In this document: piece after piece, positions 10,586 to 20,157 of the stretch | Layout of the letters: every line of letters starts with the position of its first letter | Position numbering within the stretch: position 1 is the first letter of the stretch | Assembly: GCA_004380135.1 (NCBI GenBank) | Contig: QXCR01000037.1 | Coordinates: 124,001 to 188,000 of the forward strand | Length of the DNA: 64,000 nt | Origin: Stemphylium vesicarium | Lineage: Eukaryota > Ascomycota > Dothideomycetes > Pleosporales > Pleosporaceae | Reading direction: 5' to 3' | Position numbers and translations under genes: made by a program | The notes under the pieces: generated by a model | What the model saw: the letters and a program-made list of their open reading frames with translations, nothing else | The model's database searches: none | What the model was told of the DNA's origin: nothing

Positions 10586-11387
10586 ATGCTAACCTTCATC
10601 CCCATCCTGTCCGGGCTCGCAGCCATCTCATATGCCGACTAAGTTAAGTCATCCTCGCCGTTTTACAACATCAGCCTCAAGCCCTTCAATCTCATCATCG
10701 AATCCAAAAACTCCTCGATAAATGACGACACACTCTCAACATGCCACACAGGTGTGACAATTTCTTCGCTCTGCCTCTCACATTCCTCCACGGGACCCTA
10801 CGAGGCCGCCATAATCTACCACAATACGAGCGTCGAATCCCGATCAAACGTGCGTTTGCTCCCAGCCACTCCCACTGCAACGTCCAGAAGCAAAAAAGCA
10901 GCCCAAAAACAGAAACGCGTACGTCAAACTGACCGCACATCCAGGCCTACGGCACTCTAGGTATCCTAGCATGGTACATGCCGTTCGAACCCTATCCCAT
11001 CCCATCCTGCATGGCGTTTGAAACGCAAACCATAGTCGACCTTGTCATTCCCATCATCAAACACGGCTTCAACGGCGAAAACGTGCTTTCTTTTGATGCG
11101 CACGACTACATGACCAAGCAGGACTGTGTCGAGTGGGGGCCCGAGAAGCCGGAATGAGGGGAGTGGAAGGGGTATTATCGGTGGTGGGTGTGCTGGACGT
11201 TTCACTGCACGAGGTATGTGAGGAGGAATTTGGTGTGGGGGACCGGTGAGGGCAAGCCTGGTGAGTTCCTTTCTTCTTCTTGTTTTGTTGATTCGCGATT
11301 ATCATGGCGGTTGGGCTGATAATCTTTGACGCAGACACACCCAGTTGCGTCAAGGTTCAGGTCAAGAGGTCATTTGTTGGTTCGTGA
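10586..11387 (+). pseudogene. broken paralogue of the 9676 secreted protein
   Basis: Reading in frame from ATG 10586 with introns 10850-10944 and 11261-11334 removed gives a protein colinear with the neighbour at 9676: a hydrophobic leader (MLTFIPILSGLAAISYAD), then SPFYNISLKPFNLIIESKNS, LSTCHTGVTISSLCLSHSS, AYGTLGILAWYMPFEPY, YYRWWVCWTF, RRNLVWGTGEGKPDTPSCVK. The four cysteine positions are kept. Two in-frame stops break it: TAA at 10640-10642, directly after the signal peptide, and TGA at 11155-11157. Neither is removed by a sensible intron. The intact copy has no introns, so the two copies differ in gene structure and the duplication is not recent. Translation starting downstream would lose the signal peptide. 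The other reading, a shorter expressed product, seems unlikely. Confidence 0.8.
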
Positions 11388-12349
11388 ATTTGATGTCTCT
11401 TGACCGCTGGTTTCGCCTTTGTTTTCGGGGGTTGGGTTCGCGCAGTGCTGGAAGGTGTCTGTGTTGTTCGCTGCTCCTGTCGATCTTGTTGAGCCGGCAG
11501 TCACAACCGGGCTTCTAAAGCAACGTCTATTCACCGTTCCAAAGTCGGCATCTTCCCGAGTTCGGTATTCACTTTTTGCTATTCGAGGCGGTCAGGATGG
11601 TCATAGCAGTGTCGCGGGAAAGGCAGGACTCAGAGCGTCAAAGCCCCAATGCGGCTTGATGCCTTTGTTAAACTAATTACTGCCACTGTCAATCAGTGGT
11701 ATGTACTGTAACACGGGCAAGGAGCGCATTCACAATCAAACACGTGACATGCTGTGCATTAGGAGACTAGCGCGATGCGACGGCTTGCACATCTTCCCCA
11801 CTACTCGTAGCGGGGCGCGTCTATCCTCAACCGCAACACGTCTTCTTTGACACAAACACAAATATGATCGTTTCTACAAGTTCATTGTTCCCAGAGTCGT
11901 GACTGCTCGTCATCCGTAATCGACAACTAACAACGCGGCGCCTCCCTTTTCTTGCCGTTTTTCCGACACGCGAAGGCTCGAAAATGCCGCACGCTTCAAG
12001 CACGCGACGTCCAGCCCCACACAGCCATTGATTCCCGCCACAACTAAATGCGCAGATGCTGTTAGGCCCATTCTATATCAATAGATTAACAAGCTTTGCC
12101 TAGTATGGGCACATATCTAGAGATGGCTGCTTTTAGTATTCCCCGCGCAAATCCGGGGACAACGCGTTCGACAAGCATGCCGTCATCACACTTTCCTACG
12201 CCCGTCAGCTATGATGAACCAACGCCGTGGCATGGGTCGCCTGAACCCTCAGACGTCAATACATCATTCCGCTGTACACTAATTGTATACTGACGGTACA
12301 CAACACAGCCAACGGATAGTTGGTCATTCTTTCGCATCGCGTCTTCCTG
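11388..12349. other. intergenic region, 962 nt
   Basis: No gene seen on either strand. An 85-codon plus-strand frame (11419-11676) lacks protein-like features. The right end is the promoter of the PLC-like gene at 12350. Confidence 0.5.
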
Positions 12350-13731
12350 ATGATTCCTTTAACATTTTTCGTTCCTTTGGCCGTTCTTACATTATGCGTA
12401 CACTCGCAGTCCTCCTCCTTGATATCGGACAGTCCTACACCTAGCGGCCTTGTCGCCCCAACTACTGATGCATCTGCTACTTCGTCCGATACGCTCTCCA
12501 GCGGTGCTTCCAGCAGCCTCTTGGGCATACCTTTGACCTCTACTACCACTGGAAGATCCAATGCAACAGCCACAACTTCGACCACGACGGAGGACCTAAC
12601 GGCCATAGTAGGTCTATCACCCTCGACAGACTCTGAAATCGGCACTGCTTCAGCGATGGCCTCGGCCCCTCCTCGACCCACCAACACGCGGCCTTGCAAT
12701 GGATATGTCGAGTTCTGTGCGCGGAAGTTCTCCAACATCTCCATGGTTGTGGCGCACAACAGTCCGTTCGTAAGAGAGCACAATGCAGCTAGCAATCAAG
12801 AGTATCCAGTGCTTAACCAGCTGAACGATGGAATTCGCGGGTGTACGTCAAAGACCCAACCGAATGGGAAGCCTTCTGCTAACCTGCTGCGACAGTGCAA
12901 TTCGAGACTCAGAAACCCGACGCGTCCTCGGCAATACGTCTTTGCCATACCTCCTGCAACCTGCTCGATGTGGGTACCCTCGAGTCATACCTCGCGACCG
13001 TCAAAGGATGGCTCGATCAAAACCCATTCGAAGTCATCGCCATCATGATGGGAAACAACAATGGCCAGAGTACTCGGATACCAGCAACAGACTATGTGGC
13101 ACCATTCAAAGATTCTGGGATCATAGACTACCTGTGGACACCACCCTCGAGTACCATGAACCTGACCGACTGGCCCACTTTGGGAGAGCTGATTATAAGA
13201 AATAAGCGCGCGGTGGTCATGATGGACTATGCGGCAGATCAGAGTCAAGTTCCATGGCTACTCGACGAGTTCAACTACCAATGGCAAACGCCCTTTTCAC
13301 CCACTGACCCCTCCTTCCCGTGTACCCAGCAGCGTCCTCCAAACCAAGCAGAAGCGGTCTCACGCAACCGCATGTACATGATGAACCACAATCTGAACAT
13401 AGAGGTTAGTCTCCTCGGTAGGGATGGCATTCTGATCCCTGCGTACACTCTCCTCGACCAAGTCAACGCTGTCTCTGGCAACGGCAGTGTAGGTCGCAAC
13501 GTTCATAATTGCACGGATATGTGGAATCGCGCGCCCAACTGGATCCTCGTCGACTATTACAACTATGGCAATTTTAATGGGTCTGTCTTTCAGGTTGCAG
13601 CGGCGGCGAATAATGTCACATACAACGATCAGTCCTGCTGTGGTACGAATAGTGTGAATACAGCGAGCACCCTCAGGAATCACGGGTTACTCGTAGCTCC
13701 GCTGATTGCGGCGTTTTGGTTTCTTTGGTAG
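12350..13731 (+). CDS. GPI-anchored PLC-like phosphodiesterase (TIM-barrel)
   Basis: Two exons, 12350-12842 and 12896-13731, 442 aa. The donor gtacgt at 12843, the branch site tgctaac and the acceptor gacag at 12895 restore the frame as NDGIRGLQFETQKPD; the more obvious gtgtac donor two bases earlier would shift it. A signal peptide (MIPLTFFVPLAVLTLCVHSQ) and a long Ser/Thr-rich stalk (about residues 20-110) precede a PI-PLC-like catalytic domain: NISMVVAHNSPF with the first His, LNDGIRGLQ, then RLCHTSCNLLDVGTLESYL with a second His, FEVIAIMMGN, and IIRNKRAVVMMDY. The C-terminus ends in a hydrophobic tail (LLVAPLIAAFWFLW) after a small Ser/Asn-rich region, fitting GPI attachment. Substrate unknown; fungal members are annotated only as PLC-like phosphodiesterases. 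It is likely on the plasma membrane or wall. Confidence 0.87.
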
Positions 13732-14450
13732 CGATAAAGAAACACGAGATTCGGTCTTCTTGCACGGCATCTATCGCTTTCACATTCGCGCGATCATGCC
13801 TGCATTATGAGCAAAGGAAAGCGAGGCGTTCATGTGCCGGAGGACTGTTTTGGTTGTCACTCTGATTGCGAGTCATCTGGGCAGGTCTCCATTCCATCAA
13901 TCCAATTCTTATCTCTTCTGTCCTGGGCTGCTTGCTCAGTACTCAATATGTGAATGACTACGCGAAGCCATCGCCACATGTATCAACTTTGACCCAATTC
14001 TTTTATCATGGAGATCATCTAATTCTATCTTTGAAAACCTCGACACGCTCTCCCAGGACAGGCCGCCCAACCTTCCCTATTCGACCTCATCAGAATCAAT
14101 GGAGGGTCTTTCATGCCTCGCAGTAATGCCTGCGCATGTTATATACCGACATTTCGAGTGACCGCAGGCATGCTAATAGCTGCTGGCGAGTGCGAATCCA
14201 TGAGGAGGGAGCCGTACTAATCCTGTGATTCTTGTGAGAACTGTTCTATGGTACTCCAAGACGAGAGCATTGTTGTCCGCGTGAACCATGGTTCGTGGCA
14301 AGAGGATGAAAAATTGTGAGTCAACCGCTGCTCTCCTGCTCAGTATACAAGATAGGCGCACAGCTCGCTCAGTCCTTCTTTCATGGCCGTACTACTAACT
14401 TCTGCACATCCTAGCACGATCAGCTTCCTCAACACACAGACCCGCCCAAT
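13732..14450. other. intergenic region, 719 nt
   Basis: No gene seen. Separates the PLC-like gene from the run of broken genes that starts at 14451. Confidence 0.45.
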
Positions 14451-15818
14451 ATGTGGAACCTAGACATTCGCATTCGCCTTCTTCGAGACAAAGCCGAAAG
14501 CGAGAACTCGAGTGTGGAAGCCGCCAATCGATATGATACCGTCTGTAAATGCCCGCCACCGGAGAAAAGGTTGACAGACCTTGTTGGCAGCCCCGATCAT
14601 TATAGGTACACCTCCAAGCCTGCACCTTGCCAAGAAGACGCAGTCATCAGAGACATCAAGCGCGTCATTCGCGATCTAAATATACAACGCATCGGATTTG
14701 CGGATATGGACTTCCGTGTGGTGCCGACTGATAATTCATTTCCATCCTGGATTACTTTACCGGACTACACTACATACTGTGGGAAGAAATATACATTCTT
14801 GGACGACTACAACGAGTTCCCGCTTACCGCTTGGGTCACGTTCTTCCCTGCTCTAGCCATCCCAATCGCGGAAAATCTACGTCTGGAGATTGGTAACAAG
14901 GGGGTGCTATTGCAAGAGTGGTTGCTCTCAAAAACGACACCGGCTGCGCTACTGGTAGGGGAAAGAGGCCATAAAGCACAGCGCAAGGTGTAGGATTCGA
15001 ACGGCAAGTGCTTCAAACTTATGTAGCTTCCCGCCGAGCTCCGTCTGAACATTTTCAAACAAGTATTCGGCACACGTATATATCCTATTCAAAAGGACTG
15101 CGCCATCGGTGCTTTCGGTCCTGTAGCCATTCACCCAAGCGTACACTGGGGCTTCGGCTACTCCAACGCAAATGACGCAGACCCTCGACAACAATACGTA
15201 CCCTGAGAGTTCCTGAACCAAGCCACCACGGCTAGTTTCCCGGCTTGCCAGCCCAACCTGGCTATCCTCCGCGTAAGCAAACGGGTCTATGACGAGAGCC
15301 GTGTACCGGGCTGGGAAGAGACGCGCAAGGCCTTCACCTCGACATCACGACTTGCATGCGTGCTAGGCGCCACTACGCCACCAGATTACAACTGGCTAAA
15401 CAAGGTCACGTTCGACTTCAGCATAAACGAGCGGTTCGATTTCCTCGGTGTCATCACCAGCAAGCTCACAATTAACTCGTCACTTTCGTCCGGATACCTC
15501 ATCCCCGCCTTGCCGAAACTCATCGATTTGCAGCTTTGCTTCAGAAAACCAATAGGTAATTATTTATACAGTATCTACACTCTCGATGCAACAGTCGGAT
15601 ATTGCACCTTTAGTGACCGCGCTATGGTGGATGTGGTCATGACGTTTGTCTGGCCTGTTGTCAAAGACGTCCGGAAAGTTGTTGTTGGTGGAGCGGTGAA
15701 GAGGGATCAGAAGGAGAGGTGGGATGCGTTACTTACTTTGCCGACCAAGGACAGGGAGGCTGTGTTCGATTACCTTGGTGAAGAAGCTGCTATCCTGGAT
15801 GCGCCTTGGGCTCTCTGA
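14451..15818 (+). pseudogene. F-box/2EXR-like gene broken by three in-frame stops
   Basis: One continuous frame of 456 codons is interrupted only by TAG 14991-14993, TAG 15024-15026 and TGA 15204-15206. Protein-like sequence continues on both sides of each: DKAESENSSVEAANRYDTVC and FLDDYNEFPLTAWVTFFPAL before, then LPAELRLNIFKQVFG, LAILRVSKRVYDESRVPGW, NWLNKVTFDFSINERFDFLG and KDREAVFDYLGEEAAILDAP after. LPAELRxxIF..V followed by LRVSKxxYDE is the signature of the fungal F-box/2EXR-like superfamily, whose members often number in the hundreds and decay often. The first stop could mark the end of a separate 180-aa gene, but the F-box motif lies after two stops with no ATG of its own just upstream, so one broken gene is the simpler reading. 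No intron removes all three stops. Confidence 0.72.
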
Positions 15819-16422
15819 GTTCTGACGTTTGAAACAATTCGAAGTAATCATGTTTGGGTTCAACACTTTACTATCGCTGTTGTGTAGCCCTCCACCTTGC
15901 ACGTGTCTCACACCGTCTACGGCGGCTCGAACAGATCGCTTGGAATGCAGTTACCGGCTAAGCTACGATATTGGAACTCGTTCGTTCTACTTCGACGTCG
16001 TTTCGGGCACCGTATAAAATGGAGTTGGGATAATCGACTACGATGATTTAGGGACTCGTACTTTCAGACATCTCTCAGTGCAAAAAATACCGTCCAAAAG
16101 AAAGCCATTAGATAAGTAAGGCAGAGAGGCAAAAAGAAAAACATACAACAGCGGGGATTCGCTAGTGGTCACCCACCTAACTACTAATCCGCCGGTACAC
16201 TGCTTATATATGGCTGAGCGGACGGGAAGCCTAGTTCTCAGTGTCCTATGGTCGTATGTGGTTAAATGAGCTGTTTGCACTTATATGACTCCAGCTAACG
16301 CCACATTCTCGACGGCGAGTTCTGCAGCTGTCCTCTCTTGCCCTAATCGGCCCGTCGAGACATGCCATGCGTAAGAGACTACTACAAAGGTAATATGAAA
16401 GACTGACATATGCCAGTATATG
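15819..16422. other. intergenic region, 604 nt
   Basis: Between two broken genes. No coding-like segment found on either strand. Confidence 0.4.
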
Positions 16423-17034
16423 TCACCAGATCCATTGTAACCTCTTGCGTATGGTGTTCAGCCAGACACCAATCATGTCGTCGACGAATGTCTCGCAGAC
16501 TTCGTCATCTTCTGGGAGCTCTTGGATGACAAGCTGAAGGCGGCAAGGCGCAGGGGCGCCAACGCCTGATTCGACGAGACGGAAATCTTATTGGACTGAA
16601 GCCGGAGCCGAAGACCCTCTCGTATCATGCTCACGGTCAACTTTGTCGGCAGCAGCCTTTTTTCGTTGCTGTTCTTCGAGTTTTGCTCGCTTGAGGCGAT
16701 TTAACGCGACCTTGCGACGACAGGAACACTGGTGAGTCTGTCTTCGTAACGTTGTGCCACGGGACCTTTTCGATAGTGCCTTGGTCGATGACGTTTACGC
16801 ATTGTTCTGCCATGAAAAATGCAAGACGGCTTGCTTCGAGATTCTCCTCCTGTACCGATCCCTCCACATTTTTCTGACCGCGAGTTCGTGGGACGGCACC
16901 TTCGTAGAGACCGTATGCGCGAGCATTCTAGTAGACAACCACTTCTGATTCCCACTAAGATTCCGCAATTACACCCCACGAGAACAACTCTAAGAGCTGC
17001 TCAGCTGGCGTATGCTGCTCGCATACGACGTCTG
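16423..17034 (-). pseudogene. unrecognised gene relic
   Basis: Coding-like sequence on the minus strand, broken in several places. From about 17034 one frame reads AEQLLELFSWGVIAES, a TAG (16955-16957), WESEVVVY, a TAG (16928-16930), then NARAYGLYEGAVPRTRG, SVQEENLEASRLAFFMAEQ and CVNVIDQGTIEKVPWHNVTK. Near 16690-16720 the reading shifts to another frame: RRKVALNRLKRAKLEEQQRK, DKVDREHDTRGSSAPASVQ, a TAA (16588-16590), and then CRLQLVIQELPEDDEVCETF and VDDMIGVWLNTIRKRLQW before a TGA at 16423-16425. Both halves have the charge patterning of real protein (a basic/acidic helix, then a compact alpha-helical end), which the other frames lack. I do not recognise the family. The start is not found, so the true gene was probably longer. 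Confidence 0.5.
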
Positions 17035-17270
17035 TTCAACACCCTGTAGTTGTCAGGGGGCACTTTTCGCTCACTCTCATTGCTTTTTAGACCCGCCATG
17101 CTCGCTCTAAGGCATCTCTGGAAGCTTCTCAATGAGAGTGAAGCCGGGTCTATTGGCCTGTGCCGCGTGACGGTGAAGTGAGTGCGCCAACGGGGAAGGC
17201 GCTTGGGCCATGTTTCTGTCTTTAAACAGCTTGCCGCCCTTCGAAACTTCCTTTCCTCCAGTTGCACACA

Positions 17271-18322
17271 ATGGTGTTTTATGAGAAACGCAATGCAACT
17301 CGAAACCTCCCTCAAAGAGGTCACCAGAGGAAATGGCCACCAAACACAACCCCATCTCTCAATCAGTCACCCTCGAATGAGACAAATCCGATCATGGCAC
17401 CCAGTTCGACACCTCCCAATCCGCCCTCAGCCAATTCGTCATCACTTAATTCGCCACGCATTATCAGTCAGCAAGACGAAAGGTCAGATGCGCAATCAGA
17501 GGCACCGGCAGAGAAGAGAAGGAACAATGAGAAAATGAGCAATGTGAGAGATGCGCAAACTCAAACGAGCCTATCTTTCGGCCACTCGAATTCGCCAGAA
17601 GCAACTGCGACTGTGCCACCAACTCAGCAAGACGCCAGCTCGCAGACGCTCCCGATGGATGTTCAGCAAACAATGGAGCCGAGACATGGCGAACTCAGTG
17701 ATCTCTACTGGGCATATCGGCGAGCTATTGCGATGACTCAGATGATGCCTTTCTAACTCCAGCAAGCCCAAATTCCCAGTGGTGTCGACCGGGAGTGTCG
17801 CCGGGCAATCGCGCAATCAGAGCTACTCCTAGCAGAACATCAATTGGAATCAGCACTCTGACCGCAGGGTCTGAGCGATGACCAGCGAAGAATCTGTCGT
17901 CAATTGGCAGAACTCGAGACAATGCCGACCCAGCAACAAGATCAAATCAGCGCACCTTCCACTTTGACCGATGATGCGCGAAGGAATGGTCGGGAATTGG
18001 CAATACTGGAAGGGATGCCGTTCCAACGACAGCAAAAACTGGAAGCAACTCGTTACTCAGATAAGAATTCGAATCGAATGTCGGACGTCGATCGACAAAC
18101 CCGTCGTGCGCAAGCTGAATTGGAGGGCATGCCCGCGGACCACAGAACATCGATACCAATCCGCCTTCGAATTGGAATGGAATGGCTATCACGGGCGCAT
18201 CAAATCGTGCATTCGATTCTCAGCCGCTGAATGAATTGCCTGGGCGTTTTCAAGGGTGGGGTCAAGGTCAAGGTCACTGCCGTGGGAAAGGTCGCGGTTG
18301 TGGACGTGGCAACGGCAACTGA
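17271..18322 (+). pseudogene. relic of a protein with about five ~30-residue tandem repeats
   Basis: From ATG 17271 one frame runs to 18130 with two stops, TAA 17754-17756 and TGA 17859-17861; near 18135 the coding-like reading shifts frame and ends in a Gly/Gln-rich tail (GRFQGWGQGQGHCRGKGR) at TGA 18320-18322. The N-terminal half is Ser/Pro/Gln-rich and disordered. The C-terminal half holds imperfect repeats starting at about 17694, 17784, 17871, 17964 and 18078, spaced 87-114 nt: LSDLYWAYRRAIAMTQMMP, VDRECRRAIAQSELLLAEH, LSDDQRRICRQLAELETMP, LTDDARRNGRELAILEGMP, MSDVDRQTRRAQAELEGMP. The shared pattern is S/T-D-x-x-R-R-x-x-R-x-L-A-x-L-E-x-M-P followed by a Gln-rich linker; each unit looks like one amphipathic helix. 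I recognise no family. No intron repairs all three lesions. Confidence 0.55.
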
Positions 18323-18325
18323 TAC

Positions 18326-18402
18326 GGTCCTCCTTACTAGACCTCCGTCTAGTCCACTATATCAGACTTGTTTCTGGTCCTCTATACTAGCTTTATGCTA
18401 GT
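18326..18402 (+). repeat. duplicated ~50-bp unit with two perfect hairpins
   Basis: Two copies start 50 bp apart with ggtcct (18326 and 18376). Each holds a perfect short inverted repeat followed by tcc: ACTAGAC-ctcc-GTCTAGT (18336-18353) and ACTAGC-tttat-GCTAGT (18386-18402). The two stems differ in sequence and length yet both remain fully paired. The pair begins four bases after the stop codon of the repeat-protein relic. Confidence 0.6.
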
Positions 18403-20157
18403 CCTTCACACTGCGCTTCCGCCGTCCCAATACCTGCATAACGTTTGTTATGTTCTCTCCATGTATATAATACCGAAAATGAAGTATTCACTTTCCTCTC
18501 GTATAGTCCTGACAACTACCGTGATGTTTTAAGGGATCTGGTGACATTCAAATACTTATCCCAATCGATGATGCATTTTCGTAGTAGCTAAGTGACGGGC
18601 AAAGCCTCGTCAGGCTTGAGTGACGCTGACTCCTTGTCGACGACTTCTCTCACTTAGAAACATGGGGCGCATTGCTGATTGTATCTCTTTACCCACCAGC
18701 CGCCCTTCTGAATCATCTCCGCTTCCATAACACAGCTCCCATAGTTATTGGACTTCTTCGGTGCGATGAGCATCTCCTTTGTTGTACAAGGCCTTTGGTA
18801 TCACTTCGATGGAGCTGGCTAGAAGCACCACCCCGAATTCTCTCCATGTGCCTACGTTGCCTGATCCGTTCTTCGAATTTGAGGGATGGGTGATGGGTAA
18901 GCGAGATCGTTTGCTGCCGTCTGGAGGCATAATAATGACTAATGGGGAGGAAGGAGGGATGTTTCGAGTTCATGAGATAAAGTCGGTGGCCGTCAAGCCA
19001 TGATGAGGTTCAAGACAGCTAGTCGTGACCGGGTCGGCCGCCCCTTCCTCACATCTACATCTCGGGACGTCGCTTCAAATCAGGTATGACCTTGAGTCAT
19101 AAAGGATCACGATACACTAGCCTGCAATTATCATCTACTGTGTATTATCTGAGCTGTATGAGAGTGCATTGCATCTCGACCTCACGTGAAGATTCCGGGA
19201 ATTGATCTCGTACCCCGAAATGAAGCCTACCCAAGCCTGGCATCAGCAACTGTATTTATTCCTACTGTTGCATCAGAGGCTGTGGCTAAAATTCAAGCCG
19301 AGCCCTTGTATTTGCCCCGCCTGGTTTTGGGCTTGATCGCGACGGCCCCGATGGTGTAGGAACAGAAGCGGCTACCATGGCCACGCTGATGAGAGACTAG
19401 CTGTCTGCTGCCCTCATTTTAGATGTGCTATTTAGATGCAAGTAAGAATCAGAAGGCTGTTCTGCTGATCCACGGGTGAAGACTATAATGCAGCTCGCGT
19501 ACGGTGAGCTGCGCGACGCACGCCGGAAGCTTGTCGCAACACCTGAACAGAATCCTACTGGCAACGCATGTTGATTGTTTCATCTACCGACGCAAAGGGT
19601 CACTTCTGGGGGCTTTGTTAACGCTGCACTGCGAACGAGTGCGACCGAGCCTGCTTTCATCAAGCCCCTCGCGCTTCGCCAGTCGCAGTGTGGGGCGCAT
19701 GTCTTTCTTCTTGCTGCTGCGCTGGCAGCGCTTCAGATAATACCTTATTATTTCGCATCTGTCAGAGTTCGTATTCGGAATGCAGGTTGGTGCTAGCGCT
19801 CTGCGGAATGTGGCTCTGACTGCACGAGCTCCTAGTCACCCGGCCCATACGCAATGCGGGGCATTTGGGCTTGTCAAAGATGAGCAAGGACAGTTTGGTG
19901 CACACACGAGGAAGGTAAATTCAGGCGATCCAAGGACTATTTTCATTCATCCTATTAGCATGCCCTGGATGTTCTCATTGGCTTTGGCTCTAGCTAGGTT
20001 CTTGAATCAGTCAAAGTCGGAACAAAACCCAGGAGTCTACGCTCAGCGACATCTTCTTTTCATCCTCATACCAAAGCCGACAACAAGGTAAGCATCTCCA
20101 TCGTAACGCGAGCTGAGCGTATGCGCTTCGTGTACATGTTCAGCGTGCAACAGACAA
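18403..20157. other. gene-poor region, 1755 nt
   Basis: No convincing gene on either strand; frames up to about 100 codons (for example plus 19780-20091, plus 18779-19003) have no recognisable domain and unlikely composition. No transposon termini or tRNA seen. It separates the run of broken genes from the Hsp70-like gene. Confidence 0.45.

Noticed and set aside
14954..14993. A short intron (gtaggg to gtgtag) removing the first stop of the F-box-like relic
   Set aside because: It would be only about 39 nt, lacks a branch site and leaves the other two stops.
10586..18322. All stop codons in the relic genes can be explained by C-to-T changes, suggesting RIP
   Set aside because: TAA, TAG and TGA are each one C-to-T step from CAA, CAG and CGA, so every stop fits by definition. 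Only a strand-aware CpA/TpA analysis against intact paralogues would count as evidence.
18326..18402. Paired hairpins as a CRISPR array or bacterial terminator
   Set aside because: Only two units, no spacers, eukaryotic context and no U-run after the stems.
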